Origin: Methylovulum sp.
GTDB lineage: Bacteria; Pseudomonadota; Gammaproteobacteria; Methylococcales; Methylomonadaceae
Length of the DNA stretch: 64,000 nt
Assembly (NCBI RefSeq): GCF_028687615.1
Contig: NZ_JAQTZU010000010.1
Location: 1-64,000 of the forward strand
Direction: 5' to 3'
The notes under the pieces are model-generated. The model ran no database searches. It was not told the origin of the DNA and worked only from the letters and a program-made list of their open reading frames with translations. Every line of letters starts with the position of its first letter. Position 1 is the first letter of the stretch. Of the stretch, positions 18,899 to 28,030 are shown one piece after another. The position numbers and the translations under genes are program-made.

Positions 18899-19360
18899 AT
18901 GGTTTGGAAACCCAACGTTACCGTCGCCGCAATTATCGAACAAGACCAACGCTTTTTGCTGGTTGAAGAAGAAACCGCCAATGGCCTGCAATTTAACCAG
19001 CCGGCCGGACATTTTGAAGAAAACGAAGACTTGATCACTGCCGTCAAGCGGGAAGTGCGGGAAGAAACCGCCTGGCAATTTGAACCGGAAGCGATAGTCT
19101 CCATCCAGCTTTGGCGTAAAAACCCTCACACCACGACCTTCATCAGGGTTTGTTTCGCGGGTTCCTGCCATAGCCATAACCCGCACCAGCCACTCGATAC
19201 CGGCATCGTCGGCACCCATTGGCTAACCCGTGACGAAATCGCCGCACAGCAACATCGGATGCGCAGCCCTTTGGTGCTGATCGGCGTAGACGAATACCTG
19301 CAAGGCGAGCGTTACCCCTTGGCTTTATTAAAATCATTTCTCGATTTGGATCATGAGTAA
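18899..19360 (+). CDS. Nudix hydrolase (NudJ-like)
   Basis: This 153-residue protein hydrolyses nucleoside diphosphate-linked compounds. The start is the ATG at 18899 ([13 protein letters not shown]), with TTGGAG 8 bases upstream. The Nudix box runs [23 protein letters not shown]; the usual Gly near its end is Ala, which is tolerated in NudJ-like enzymes. It overlaps mnmA by 8 bases, and a Nudix gene just before mnmA is a recurring gammaproteobacterial arrangement, as with nudJ-mnmA in Escherichia coli, where NudJ acts on thiamine pyrophosphate precursors. The exact substrate cannot be read from the sequence. Confidence 0.88.
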   Translation: MVWKPNVTVAAIIEQDQRFLLVEEETANGLQFNQPAGHFEENEDLITAVKREVREETAWQFEPEAIVSIQLWRKNPHTTTFIRVCFAGSCHSHNPHQPLDTGIVGTHWLTRDEIAAQQHRMRSPLVLIGVDEYLQGERYPLALLKSFLDLDHE

Positions 19361-20456
19361 AAATAGTATCGTCGGCATGTCCGGTGGCGTCGATTCCTCC
19401 GTCACCGCCCTGCTGTTGCTGGAACAAGGCCATAAGGTCAGCGGCTTGTTCATGAAAAACTGGGAAGAAGACGATGGCACCGAATACTGCACCGCCATGC
19501 AGGATTTGGCGGATGCACAGCAAGTCTGCGACAAGCTCGGCATACCATTAAAAACCGTCAACTTCGCCGCCGAATATTGGGATGAAGTGTTTGAAGTGTT
19601 CCTGTCCGAATTCGCCGCTGGACGCACGCCCAACCCGGATATTTTGTGTAACAAACACGTTAAATTTAAAGCGTTTTTAAATTACGCGATTGAAGACTTG
19701 GGCGCAGACACCATCGCCACCGGACACTACGCCCGTGTCGCCGAGCGCGACGGCACATTCCAATTGCTAAAAGGCTTAGACCCGAACAAGGAACAAAGCT
19801 ATTTCCTCTACGCAATGGGACAAAAAGCCTTATCGAAAACCCTGTTCCCCATCGGGCATTTGCACAAACCGGAAATCCGCGCCTTGGCAAAAAAAGCCGG
19901 TTTCGACAACCACAAGAAAAAAGACAGCACCGGCATTTGCTTCATCGGTGAGCGCAAATTTAAAGAATTCCTGCAACGCTACTTGCCCACCCAACCCGGC
20001 GAAATGCGTACTCCTGAAGGCCAGTATATCGGTAAACATCACGGCTTGATGTACTACACCTTTGGGCAGCGGCAAGGCTTAGGGATAGGCGGAGTCAAAG
20101 ATGCGCCGGATGAGCCGTGGTATGTGTTGGAAAAAGACTTAGAGAACAATGTGCTGATCGTCGGCCAAGGCCATGACCATCCGCTGATGCTGCACAACAG
20201 CCTGGAAGCAGGGCAATTGGATTGGTGTAGCGGCAAACCCTTGCTTGAACCGCTACGTTGCACCGCCAAAACCCGTTACCGCCAAGCTGACCAAGCTTGT
20301 TATCTTGAGCCATTGCCAGACGGACGCTGCAAAGCCGTGTTTGATGAACCGCAACGGGCGATTACGCCTGGGCAATCGGTGGTGTTTTATGACGGCGAGG
20401 TGTGTTTGGGTGGCGGGATTATTGAATCTAAATCAAACACAACGAGTGGCTTTTAG
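19353..20456 (+). CDS. mnmA: tRNA-specific 2-thiouridylase
   Basis: MnmA installs the 2-thio group on U34 of Lys, Glu and Gln tRNAs, taking sulfur relayed from a cysteine desulfurase. It has 367 residues. The PP-loop is [10 protein letters not shown] at 8-17, the first catalytic Cys is in [10 protein letters not shown], and the second is in [10 protein letters not shown]. The start codon lies inside the Nudix gene. It is followed after 9 bases by eutB, so these may be cotranscribed. The 52-kb encapsulin desulfurase is not an obvious partner. Confidence 0.97.
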   Translation: MSKNSIVGMSGGVDSSVTALLLLEQGHKVSGLFMKNWEEDDGTEYCTAMQDLADAQQVCDKLGIPLKTVNFAAEYWDEVFEVFLSEFAAGRTPNPDILCNKHVKFKAFLNYAIEDLGADTIATGHYARVAERDGTFQLLKGLDPNKEQSYFLYAMGQKALSKTLFPIGHLHKPEIRALAKKAGFDNHKKKDSTGICFIGERKFKEFLQRYLPTQPGEMRTPEGQYIGKHHGLMYYTFGQRQGLGIGGVKDAPDEPWYVLEKDLENNVLIVGQGHDHPLMLHNSLEAGQLDWCSGKPLLEPLRCTAKTRYRQADQACYLEPLPDGRCKAVFDEPQRAITPGQSVVFYDGEVCLGGGIIESKSNTTSGF

Positions 20457-20465
20457 CTAACCACC

Positions 20466-21857
20466 ATGTACAAAACCCACCTAGCCCAGCAATCCTACGA
20501 TTTCAAAACCCTACGCAAGCTAATGGCGAAAGCCAGCCCTGCGCGTTCCGGCGATTGTCTGGCGGGTGTGGCGGCGGTGAACCATTTGGAGCGGGTGGCG
20601 GCGCAGTGGGTGTTGGCGGATGTGCCGCTGAAACAATTTTTGACCGAAGCCTTAGTGCCTTACGAAAGCGACGAAGTGACGCGGCTGATTATCGACGGGC
20701 ATGACAGACAAGCGTTTGCGCCCATCAGCCATTTGACCGTCGGCGATTTCCGCAACTGGTTGTTATCCGAACAGGCTGATACGGCAACGTTGACAAAAAT
20801 CGCCGCTGGCCTGACACCGGAGATGGTCGCCGCCGTGTCGAAAATCATGCGAATCCAAGATTTGATTTTGGTGGCGAAAAAATGCCGCGTGGTCACGCGT
20901 TTCCGTGGCACGATAGGTTTGGCGAACCGTTTGTCCACCCGCCTACAACCCAACCACCCCACCGACAATCCCGCCGGTATCGCCGCCAGTATCTTGGACG
21001 GTTTGCTCTATGGCTGCGGCGATGCAGTGATCGGCATCAATCCCGCCACCGACAACCTCGAAGCCACGACGCGCTTGTTGCACCTGCTTAACGATGTCAT
21101 CGAGCGTTACCAAATCCCCACCCAAGCCTGTGTGTTGGCGCATGTCACCACCACGATGAAAGCGATGGCACAAGGTGCGCCCGTGGATTTGGTGTTTCAA
21201 TCCATCGCCGGAACCCAAAAAGCAAATGATAGTTTCGGTATCAATTTGGCGATGTTACAGGAAGCCCACGAAATGGCCTTAAGTCTAAACAGAGGCACAG
21301 TCGGCGACAACTGCCTATATTTTGAAACCGGACAAGGCAGCGCCTTATCCGCCAACGCCCACGAAGGTTTGGACCAGCAAACTTGCGAGGCGCGGGCATA
21401 CTCGGTGGCGCGGCAATTTAAACCGTTGCTGGTCAACACCGTGGTCGGTTTTATCGGCCCCGAATACCTGTACGATGGCAAGCAAATCATCCGCGCCGGA
21501 TTGGAAGACCATTTTTGCGGCAAATTGCTCGGCCTGCCGATGGGCTGCGATGTCTGTTACACCAACCACGCCGAAGCGGATCAAGATGATATGGATATGT
21601 TGCTGACGCAATTTGCCGTGGCGGGCGGCACGTTCATCATGGGTGTGCCAGGCGCGGATGATGTGATGCTGAATTACCAATCGACCTCGTTCCATGATGC
21701 GCTGTATGTGCGGCAAATTTTAGGCTTGCGACCCGCGCCTGAATTTGAGCAATGGTTGCAACAACATCAAATTTTTAATGGTGATAACCAATTGATGCGG
21801 CAAGGAATTCCTGCGCTGTTTGGTGGTGTGGGCATTTTGCCTACGAATGGTTCTTAA
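20466..21857 (+). CDS. eutB: ethanolamine ammonia-lyase large subunit
   Basis: EutB is the catalytic, coenzyme B12-dependent chain that splits ethanolamine into acetaldehyde and ammonia. It has 463 residues, the normal length. Family motifs are visible: FKTLRKLMAKASPARSGD, MRIQDLILVAKKCRVVTRF, and DNCLYFETGQGSALSANAHEG, with the HAEADQDDMDMLL segment. It has no nearby eut shell or reactivase genes. Its partner eutC follows after a 387-base repeat-filled gap, an unusually wide break for subunits that are normally adjacent. Confidence 0.95.
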   Translation: MYKTHLAQQSYDFKTLRKLMAKASPARSGDCLAGVAAVNHLERVAAQWVLADVPLKQFLTEALVPYESDEVTRLIIDGHDRQAFAPISHLTVGDFRNWLLSEQADTATLTKIAAGLTPEMVAAVSKIMRIQDLILVAKKCRVVTRFRGTIGLANRLSTRLQPNHPTDNPAGIAASILDGLLYGCGDAVIGINPATDNLEATTRLLHLLNDVIERYQIPTQACVLAHVTTTMKAMAQGAPVDLVFQSIAGTQKANDSFGINLAMLQEAHEMALSLNRGTVGDNCLYFETGQGSALSANAHEGLDQQTCEARAYSVARQFKPLLVNTVVGFIGPEYLYDGKQIIRAGLEDHFCGKLLGLPMGCDVCYTNHAEADQDDMDMLLTQFAVAGGTFIMGVPGADDVMLNYQSTSFHDALYVRQILGLRPAPEFEQWLQQHQIFNGDNQLMRQGIPALFGGVGILPTNGS

Positions 21858-21930
21858 GATTATGCTACTTACCAAGCTCCTGCTTACCCGCAAGGCATAA
21901 AACGATAGGAAGCAAGAGCTTCCCATACTG

Positions 21931-22174
21931 CGTTCCCAAACTGGAGCTTCACTGTCATTAAGTTAAGTATTTTTACCTTTAATTTCAATAATATAAGTAT
22001 ATTGTAGGGCGCATTAGCGATAGCGTAATGCGCCGGATGCTTGAAATCCAACATGCGGTGCAATACGGCTATCGCCTATTGCACCCTACAAAAGGTGTTT
22101 TACAGATTTCTCAACAAATTGATTTTAAAAATAATTCCTTAACTTAATGGCATTGAAGCCGGAGCTTGGGAACG
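21931..22174. repeat. MITE-like element with about 37-bp terminal inverted repeats
   Basis: The left arm at 21931-21967 (begins CGTTCCCAAACTGGAGCTTC, ends CATTAAGTTAAG) is the near-perfect reverse complement of the right arm at 22138-22174 (begins CTTAACTTAATGGCATTGAA, ends CTTGGGAACG). A further copy of the right arm, with about 5 mismatches in 38, lies at 42835-42872. A separate 88-bp repeat is nested inside. The element has no ORF and splits eutB from eutC. Confidence 0.75.
22003..22090. repeat. 88-bp dispersed repeat, copy 1
   Basis: It runs from TGTAGGGCGCA to TGCACCCTACA, imperfect inverted termini (GTAGGGCGCA against GTAGGGTGCA). A near-identical copy lies at 24721-24808. Internal sequence reads GCATTAGCGATAGCGTAATG, itself a hairpin. 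It resembles the common intergenic 'GTAGGGTGCAATAGGCGATAGC' elements of proteobacteria. It is nested within the larger element 21931-22174. Confidence 0.8.
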
Positions 22175-22180
22175 AGCGAA

Positions 22181-22210
22181 TGGAGTCCAAAAACCTGTTT
22201 TTGGACTCCA
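22181..22210. terminator. perfect 14-bp hairpin upstream of eutC
   Basis: TGGAGTCCAAAAAC (22181-22194) and GTTTTTGGACTCCA (22197-22210) pair perfectly around a CT loop. It has no downstream T run on either strand beyond its own A/T core, so its action as a terminator is uncertain; it lies 35 bases before eutC. Confidence 0.45.
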
Positions 22211-22244
22211 TTTCAACACTGACAATTTCTACTCCCAACCAGCC

Positions 22245-23048
22245 ATGAGCAACCCACAGCAAATCACCCCAGACCCTTGGCAAACCCTAAGCCAATTCAC
22301 CGCCGCGCGTATTGCCTTAGGCCGGGCGGGAATAAGTTTGCCGACCCGTGCCTGTTTGGACTTCCAACTCGCCCATGCCTTGGCGCGGGATGCGGTGAAT
22401 ATCCCGCTGGATTTTACCGAACTTGCCGGACGCTTGGCGGCAAACGGCATTGGCTCTTTAACTTTACAAAGCCAAGCGGAAAACCAACGCCTGTATTTGC
22501 AACGGCCTGATTTGGGGAGATTGTTAAGCCCCTCTTCGCAAGAACGCTTAAAAAACCACGCACTATCACCCGCCGATGCCGTTGTGGTGGTTGCCGATGG
22601 TTTGTCATCCACCGCCATCGCCCATCATGCCGAGCCATTTTTAAACTTATTGCTGCCGGAACTGCAAAACAACAACTACCAAATCCCGCCCGTTTGCCTA
22701 ATCAAACACGGGCGTGTCGCCGTGGGCGATGCCATTGCCGAAGCTTTCGCGGCGCGGTTGTGCCTTGTTTTGATCGGCGAACGCCCTGGCCTAAGCTCGC
22801 CGGATAGCATGGGCATTTATTTTACCTATCAAGCTAAATCCGGCCTTAGCACCGATGCCGACCGCAATTGCATTTCCAATATCCATCACAATGGCTTAAG
22901 TTATGCCCAAGCATTAAAAAAACTGCTATTTTTAATCGCCGAAGCAGAAAAATTGCAACTGTCGGGAGTGAATTTAAAAGATGAAACGACCGAAACAGAG
23001 TTAGAGAACTTGCCGCCATCAAGTAATTTTCTCCTAACTCACCGATAG
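22245..23048 (+). CDS. eutC: ethanolamine ammonia-lyase small subunit
   Basis: EutC completes the B12-binding site of ethanolamine ammonia-lyase. It has 267 residues. Family motifs are visible: RIALGRAGISLPTRACLDFQLAHA RD near the N terminus (split here by one residue group), VVVADGLSSTAI, and GERPGLSSPDSMGIYFTY, with the C-terminal CISNIHHNGLSYAQA. Length and motifs are intact, so the enzyme should be functional despite separation from eutB by mobile sequence. An own promoter or read-through would be needed. Confidence 0.95.
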   Translation: MSNPQQITPDPWQTLSQFTAARIALGRAGISLPTRACLDFQLAHALARDAVNIPLDFTELAGRLAANGIGSLTLQSQAENQRLYLQRPDLGRLLSPSSQERLKNHALSPADAVVVVADGLSSTAIAHHAEPFLNLLLPELQNNNYQIPPVCLIKHGRVAVGDAIAEAFAARLCLVLIGERPGLSSPDSMGIYFTYQAKSGLSTDADRNCISNIHHNGLSYAQALKKLLFLIAEAEKLQLSGVNLKDETTETELENLPPSSNFLLTHR

Positions 23049-23122
23049 TACAGGGACAGTCCGTACATTGCCTAAGCCATCCCGGCGATTTTCACCGTGC
23101 AAACCATCTGTAACGCCAACTA

Positions 23123-23731
23123 ATGCCTCCTACCCTACGCTATCTCAACCAACAAGCCTACGCCGACACCTGGCAAGCCATGCAAGAGTTCACCGTGCAA
23201 CGCAGCGCCGATACGCCGGATGAACTTTGGATAGTCGAACACCCGCCCGTCTACACCCTAGGCTTAAGCGGCAAGCGCGAGCATTTGCTGGCTATGACCG
23301 ATATTCCCGTCGTGCACAGCGATAGGGGCGGACAAGTGACTTACCACGGCCCAGGGCAGTTAGTGATTTACACCTTGCTGGACATTAAACGTTTGCAAAT
23401 CAATATCCGTGAGCTAGTCAGCCTACTGGAAAACGCCATGATCGTCACCTTGGCGGATGTCGGCATCACCGCATTAGCCAAAGCCGACGCGCCCGGCGTG
23501 TATGTGCAAGGCAAAAAAATCGGCTCGATTGGTTTGCGTATTAAAAACCATTGCAGTTATCATGGCTTAAGTCTGAACAACTCTATGGATTTGCGCCCGT
23601 TTTCGCACATCAACCCGTGCGGCTACTCCGGTTTGCAAATGACCCAACTGGCCGATTTGGGTGCCGCCATTGACACCAATGATTTAGCCGCCCTAGTTAT
23701 TGAACACATCACCGCAGCCTTACCGTCATGA
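23123..23731 (+). CDS. lipB: lipoyl(octanoyl) transferase
   Basis: LipB moves an octanoyl group from acyl carrier protein to the lipoyl domains of 2-oxoacid dehydrogenases. It has 202 residues. Seen are [15 protein letters not shown], the substrate-binding [14 protein letters not shown], the [11 protein letters not shown] lysine region and the catalytic cysteine in INPCGYSGL. Its end overlaps the lipA start by 4 bases (ATGA), so they form a coupled pair for lipoate synthesis. Confidence 0.96.
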   Translation: MPPTLRYLNQQAYADTWQAMQEFTVQRSADTPDELWIVEHPPVYTLGLSGKREHLLAMTDIPVVHSDRGGQVTYHGPGQLVIYTLLDIKRLQINIRELVSLLENAMIVTLADVGITALAKADAPGVYVQGKKIGSIGLRIKNHCSYHGLSLNNSMDLRPFSHINPCGYSGLQMTQLADLGAAIDTNDLAALVIEHITAALPS

Positions 23732-24687
23732 ATTATCAAGCCCCCTCACGCGCCACCCCCGAATCCCACCAACGTAGCGCGGAAAAACTGGCGCGTATCC
23801 CGATTAAAGTCGAGCAACCGGAAACGGCGTTGCGCAAACCCGATTGGATACGCATCAAAGTCACCGCTAACGAAGAAATCACCCGCGTCAAGCAATTGCT
23901 GCGCGAACATAAACTGCACACCGTCTGCGAAGAAGCCGCCTGCCCGAATTTGGCAGAATGCTTCCAGCACGGCACGGCAACCTTCATGATCATGGGTGAT
24001 TTATGCACCCGCCGCTGCCCGTTCTGCGATGTCGCCCACGGTAAACCGCTGCCCTTGGATGCCAACGAACCGCAACACTTAGCTGATGCGATAGCCGCAA
24101 TGGCGTTGAAATATGTCGTCATCACCTCCGTAGACCGCGATGATTTGCGCGACGGTGGCGCGGGGCATTTCGCCGAGTGCATCAGCCAAATCCGCGCCTT
24201 GACACCATCCACCAAAATCGAAATCCTAGTCCCCGATTTTCGTGGACGGGTAGAAAAAGCCATCAATATCTTGGTGCAACAACCTTGCGACGTGTTCAAC
24301 CACAACCTGGAAACCGTGCCCCGCATCTACAAACAAGCGCGTCCTGGTTCGGATTACCAAGGCTCTTTGGATTTATTGCGCCAACATCATGAAGCGTTGC
24401 CGCATATCCCGACCAAATCCGGCTTGATGATGGGTTTGGGCGAGGAAACCGACGAAGTGATAGCCGTGATGAAAGATTTACGGGCACATGGTTGCGCTAT
24501 GCTGACTTTGGGGCAATACCTACAACCCAGCAAAGCCCATTTGCCCGTACAACGCTATGTCACGCCGGAAGAGTTTGCCGATTATGGCAGGGTTGCTAAG
24601 GAATTAGGCTTTAAACAAGTGGCTAGTGCACCGCTGGTTAGGTCTTCTTACCATGCGGATTTGCAGGCTAAGGATGTGATTGAATAA
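23728..24687 (+). CDS. lipA: lipoyl synthase
   Basis: LipA is the radical-SAM enzyme that inserts two sulfurs into octanoyl-protein. It has 319 residues. The auxiliary cluster cysteines are C67, C72 and C78 ([12 protein letters not shown]), and the radical-SAM CxxxCxxC is C93/C97/C100 (CTRRCPFC). The conserved C-terminal RSSYHA supplies the serine ligand. It directly follows lipB with a 4-base overlap. Nothing unusual in length. Confidence 0.97.
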   Translation: MNYQAPSRATPESHQRSAEKLARIPIKVEQPETALRKPDWIRIKVTANEEITRVKQLLREHKLHTVCEEAACPNLAECFQHGTATFMIMGDLCTRRCPFCDVAHGKPLPLDANEPQHLADAIAAMALKYVVITSVDRDDLRDGGAGHFAECISQIRALTPSTKIEILVPDFRGRVEKAINILVQQPCDVFNHNLETVPRIYKQARPGSDYQGSLDLLRQHHEALPHIPTKSGLMMGLGEETDEVIAVMKDLRAHGCAMLTLGQYLQPSKAHLPVQRYVTPEEFADYGRVAKELGFKQVASAPLVRSSYHADLQAKDVIE

Positions 24688-24720
24688 GTGGTTGTAAGGA
24701 AGGTAACGCAGCACGTAGCA

Positions 24721-24808
24721 CGTAGGGCGCATTAGCGGTAGCGTAATGCGCCAGATGGTTGAAGACCAACATGCGGTGCAATACGGCTATCGCCTATTGC
24801 ACCCTACG
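24721..24808. repeat. 88-bp dispersed repeat, copy 2
   Basis: This is a second copy of the element at 22003-22090, from CGTAGGGCGC to ACCCTACG, with only a few differences (GCGGTAGC for GCGATAGC and CAGATGGTTGAAGACC for CGGATGCTTGAAATCC). It lies between lipA and the 3' end of tatD. No gene is supported in 24809-24962. Confidence 0.8.
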
Positions 24809-24962
24809 GAGTGCGTCTTGCGAGTTAGGTACAAAGACATATGCAAAGGTTGCCATCCTTGGCAATTCTATTCATTTGGGAGGTCAACGGCGGCAATCCC
24901 TTTCTATGGGCATTTCAGATAAGGGGCGATTGCAAAATTATAGGTTTCTGACTGAATCGGTT

Positions 24963-25736
24963 TTACACAAAATTAAACAACGTATAAAAATTCCGCGTGG
25001 ACAACCCGGCTATCTCCTCAAACGTAGCCCCGCGCAACTGCGCAATATGTTCGGCGACATGGCGGACATATAGCGGATAATTGGTTTTGCCCCGGAACGG
25101 TACGGGAGCCAGATAAGGGGAATCGGTTTCGATCAGGAAACGGTCGGCGGGGACTTTTTTGGCGACTTCTTTGATTTCTGTGGCATTGTTAAACGTGACG
25201 ATGCCGGAAAAAGAAATGTAGAAATTCAAGTCCATCGCTTTTTGGGCGAATCCCCAATTTTCGGTGAAGCAGTGGATGATGCCGCCGACTTCATCTGCGC
25301 CTTCTTCCGCGAGAATTTTCAAAGTGTCTTGCCCGGCTTCGCGGGTGTGGATGATCAACGGTTTTTTCAACGTTTTTGCGGCGGCGATGTGGTTTCTAAA
25401 GCGGTTATGTTGCCAGGTTAAATCCCCGTCGCTACGGAAATAATCCAAGCCGGTTTCGCCGATGGCAATCACTTTTTCGTTCTGCCCCAAAGCAATCAGT
25501 TCATCGGCACTAGGGTCGCGGCCTTCATGCTCATTGGGATGCACACCGACGCTGACCGAGATTTGCGGGTAATCCGCCACCATCGCCAACATGGCGGGAT
25601 AGGCTTCCAAATCTATGGCAATGCACAATAAATGCTCGATATTGCTGTTTTGGACTTGCTGCATAAAACAGCTAAAGTCGTTTTGGTAGGGCTTAAGGTC
25701 GATACGGTCGAGATGGCAATGGGAGTCAATCAGCAT
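24963..25736 (-). CDS. TatD-family metal-dependent hydrolase
   Basis: This 257-residue TIM-barrel protein belongs to the TatD/YcfH DNase family of metal-dependent 3'-5' exonucleases. Metal-ligand motifs are visible: DSHCHLD at 4-10, GETGLDYFR, IHTREA, and HCFTENW, with the closing ETDSPYLAP. In many gammaproteobacteria a ycfH copy follows holB and pilZ; here it lies downstream of an HD-GYP gene on the same strand as that cluster, which supports YcfH-like identity. Substrate is uncertain. Confidence 0.9.
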   Translation of the reverse strand: MLIDSHCHLDRIDLKPYQNDFSCFMQQVQNSNIEHLLCIAIDLEAYPAMLAMVADYPQISVSVGVHPNEHEGRDPSADELIALGQNEKVIAIGETGLDYFRSDGDLTWQHNRFRNHIAAAKTLKKPLIIHTREAGQDTLKILAEEGADEVGGIIHCFTENWGFAQKAMDLNFYISFSGIVTFNNATEIKEVAKKVPADRFLIETDSPYLAPVPFRGKTNYPLYVRHVAEHIAQLRGATFEEIAGLSTRNFYTLFNFV

Positions 25737-25973
25737 GGCATAACCTAAGTTTTTAAGGAAAGGTATTTTCTAGGATTATTGGTAGTGGCTAGGATGAAAT
25801 ATCTAAAAACTCTTCACATCCTTGGAAACTGAATTTCGCTGCGGGGACTAACGGCTGCAATGTGCCGGAAGGATGGCTTTAATAGCAACAGCCGGCTTAA
25901 GCACCACCTGATTTTTTATGGGGCTAGAAGAGTCGCGGAATGCTTAGTTGCTCTTTTATCACGCTCAATTTTG
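25737..25973. other. intergenic stretch rich in GGA motifs
   Basis: No gene is supported here. On the plus strand, AGGATTA, AGGATGA, TTGGAAAC, GGGGACT and CGGAAGGATGG occur within about 110 bases, followed by a CCGGC stem half and a short T run near 25913. It may be only leader sequence of tatD on the other strand. Confidence 0.25.
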
Positions 25974-27239
25974 TCAAAGCAACTTGGTAGCAGAAGCCGT
26001 TTTTACGCCCAATTCTTTGACAATATATTCGCCAAGATCAATGTCCACCGTGTGCGGCTGAATTACTTTATTAATAAATAACAATGGCTTGCCTTCGTGA
26101 TCACGAAAACGGTCAAGGTTGATGATTTGTGGCGGATGCCGGATTTCACCCGTGTTGTCGCGGATAACCATGACTGTGGGCAATAAATGTTTATCGGATT
26201 TGACCCCGATTACAATGCCAGTACTGCCATTGTTAAGATGTACAATGCTACCGACAGGATAGATGCCCAGACATTTGATAAAGCTTTCGACCAGTTCGGC
26301 ATCCAACACGGTATCACGCATCGCATAAATGGACTTAAGGGCGTCGGAGCACGATATTTGTGCATTTGGATCGGCACTGTTGCTGATTTTTTCATAGCTA
26401 TCAACAATTGCGATTATTTTCGACAACAAACTGATTTCGGAGCCTTTTAGACCACGCGGATAACCTGTGCCATCGACCTTTTCATGATGGGAGTAGGTAA
26501 TCTCGATGACTTCGGCGGAAATTTCCGGAATTTTACCCAACATCTCCGCACCATATTGAGGGTGCAGTTCCATCAATATTTTTTCTTCGCCAGTCAAGCC
26601 ATGATTGCATTTGTCCAAAATTGCCTTGGGGACTTTTGCTTCGCCAACATCATGCAGTAATGCCGCAATACTCAATTGCGTCAATTGTTCATGGCTCAAG
26701 CCCAAATAACGGCCAAACAAAGAGCTAAAAATACAGCTATTAATGCTATGGGCAACGGTGTCTTTCCGGTTTGAACGCAGATTGCTCAATAATACCAATG
26801 TGTTATGGTTACGCATGACGCTGCTTACCACGTCTTGTACGCAGGATTTTATCTCCGGCATGGCGATATAGTTATTGAGGCGGAAATTATTCAGCACTTT
26901 GTTCAACGAAACCGTGGCATGTTCATAGGTTTCAGACGCTATCGCCAAGTCTTCCACAAAGCTTTTTTTAACGCCGTGTGCGGCATCATGGCGGGCATGT
27001 TCCGTTGTAGCGTGGCTGTCGTCTTTTTCGCCAGAGGATTTGAACGCTGTAAACGACAGGGTTTGGACGCTCTGTTCCTCATCAATCTTGACCGTTTTGC
27101 AAAAACGTCGAAGCTCCTCGATTTGTTTGTCGTTCTCAATACGAAAGCCTTGAAACATAAATGATGTTTCTAACCACGACCTATCTAAATGAGCAACAAA
27201 CATACCTATTTCCAGGTCTTTTGTATCAATTTCTATCAT
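25974..27239 (-). CDS. HD-GYP domain cyclic-di-GMP phosphodiesterase-like protein
   Basis: The protein has 421 residues from the ATG at 27239, chosen over an upstream TTG because AGGA lies about 10 bases before it. The N terminus (IEIDTKDLEIGMFVAHLDRSW) is a DUF3391 domain. The HD-GYP domain has the metal-binding LLHDVGEAKVP and the signature HHEKVDGTGYP, with all key residues present, so cyclic-di-GMP hydrolysis is likely. A PilZ-domain gene (a cyclic-di-GMP receptor type) follows upstream at 27663 on the same strand, and a palindrome lies in between. Confidence 0.9.
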   Translation of the reverse strand: MIEIDTKDLEIGMFVAHLDRSWLETSFMFQGFRIENDKQIEELRRFCKTVKIDEEQSVQTLSFTAFKSSGEKDDSHATTEHARHDAAHGVKKSFVEDLAIASETYEHATVSLNKVLNNFRLNNYIAMPEIKSCVQDVVSSVMRNHNTLVLLSNLRSNRKDTVAHSINSCIFSSLFGRYLGLSHEQLTQLSIAALLHDVGEAKVPKAILDKCNHGLTGEEKILMELHPQYGAEMLGKIPEISAEVIEITYSHHEKVDGTGYPRGLKGSEISLLSKIIAIVDSYEKISNSADPNAQISCSDALKSIYAMRDTVLDAELVESFIKCLGIYPVGSIVHLNNGSTGIVIGVKSDKHLLPTVMVIRDNTGEIRHPPQIINLDRFRDHEGKPLLFINKVIQPHTVDIDLGEYIVKELGVKTASATKLL

Positions 27240-27509
27240 GTTCAATTCCTAAAACTGGGCTTTGAGGTAAACGGCACATTCCCCCCCGCCTTAAAGATAA
27301 AAATAATAAATTCATAATACCGCACCCAGCACCTGACCGCATGCTGTTGTTCGGGACGGAGTTCACCTTTTGATGAGATCGTTAGCAAATCAAGTCCTTA
27401 TAGGTAAGGGACCGTTGAAAATACGCAAAAAATCTTTGCCATTGGCACTAATTGCTTGATAAATCGCCGATTATTCCGGCCTTCCGAGCGGCTTGAGTAT
27501 TAAGCATAG

Positions 27510-27581
27510 GTTTTCAGGCAGTATTTAGGAGTGCAAACCTAGGTTTGCACTCCTGATTGATTTAAAAAAATTCCTGAAAAC
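27510..27581. promoter_or_regulatory. nested palindromes: 28-bp perfect palindrome within a 9-bp stem
   Basis: AGGAGTGCAAACCT at 27527-27540 is followed immediately by its exact reverse complement (27541-27554), giving a 28-bp palindrome with no loop. An outer pair, GTTTTCAGG (27510-27518) and CCTGAAAAC (27573-27581), flanks it. It lies in the 423-base gap between the HD-GYP and PilZ genes. It could be a terminator after pilZ, since a T-rich side exists on the minus strand (the A run at 27563-27570), or an operator. Nothing else is seen in 27240-27662. Confidence 0.55.
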
Positions 27582-27662
27582 TTTTGCACCAGTACTTAGC
27601 AAAATACCGGCTTTGGTAACCTCGGCATCCCGTATCGACAAGCCCCACACATTCTACCCCGC

Positions 27663-28028
27663 CTACATAGTGTGGGTCTGTCGTTCAGAACCCAAAGCCC
27701 CTGCCAAATAAGCTTCTATTTTAGTCCGCGCCACACCACCGCCAGCTTCGGTAAATTGGACACCTATGCCTGATGAACGGTAGCTTTGCGATCCTGCGGG
27801 GGTTTTCCAGACCACTTTACCCTGTACGGGTATTTTTTCGGTTTCATCCATTAGGTTTAGCAACATAAACACTTCCTGTCCCATTTTATAGGGACGGTTG
27901 GTCGGTATGAACAAACCGCCATTAATTAAGAAAGGCATATAAGCGGAATACAGCGATTTTTTGTCTTTGATTGACAGCGTCAATATGCCAGATCTTGGCG
28001 TTGTGGTGTTTGAAGTGGAATCTGCCAT
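27663..28028 (-). CDS. pilZ: PilZ-domain protein
   Basis: The protein has 121 residues. After about 20 residues (GILTLSIKDKKSLYSAYMPF) a PilZ fold follows with NGGLFIPTN and GQEVFMLLNL, then KVVWKTPAG and GIGVQF. It matches the type IV pilus PilZ protein encoded next to holB in Pseudomonas-like genomes, which lacks the canonical RxxxR cyclic-di-GMP motif. No such motif is clear here either. It ends the holB operon, with 2 bases between the genes. Confidence 0.88.
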   Translation of the reverse strand: MADSTSNTTTPRSGILTLSIKDKKSLYSAYMPFLINGGLFIPTNRPYKMGQEVFMLLNLMDETEKIPVQGKVVWKTPAGSQSYRSSGIGVQFTEAGGGVARTKIEAYLAGALGSERQTHTM

Positions 28029-28030
28029 GT

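Noticed and set aside
24809-24962. Possible riboswitch upstream of tatD region
   Set aside because: A GGAGGTCAACGG stretch looked structured, but it matches no riboswitch core I know and lies downstream, not upstream, of the tatD start.
24759-25073. Plus-strand 104-codon ORF across the 88-bp repeat
   Set aside because: It begins inside the repeat and runs antisense into tatD; composition is not protein-like.
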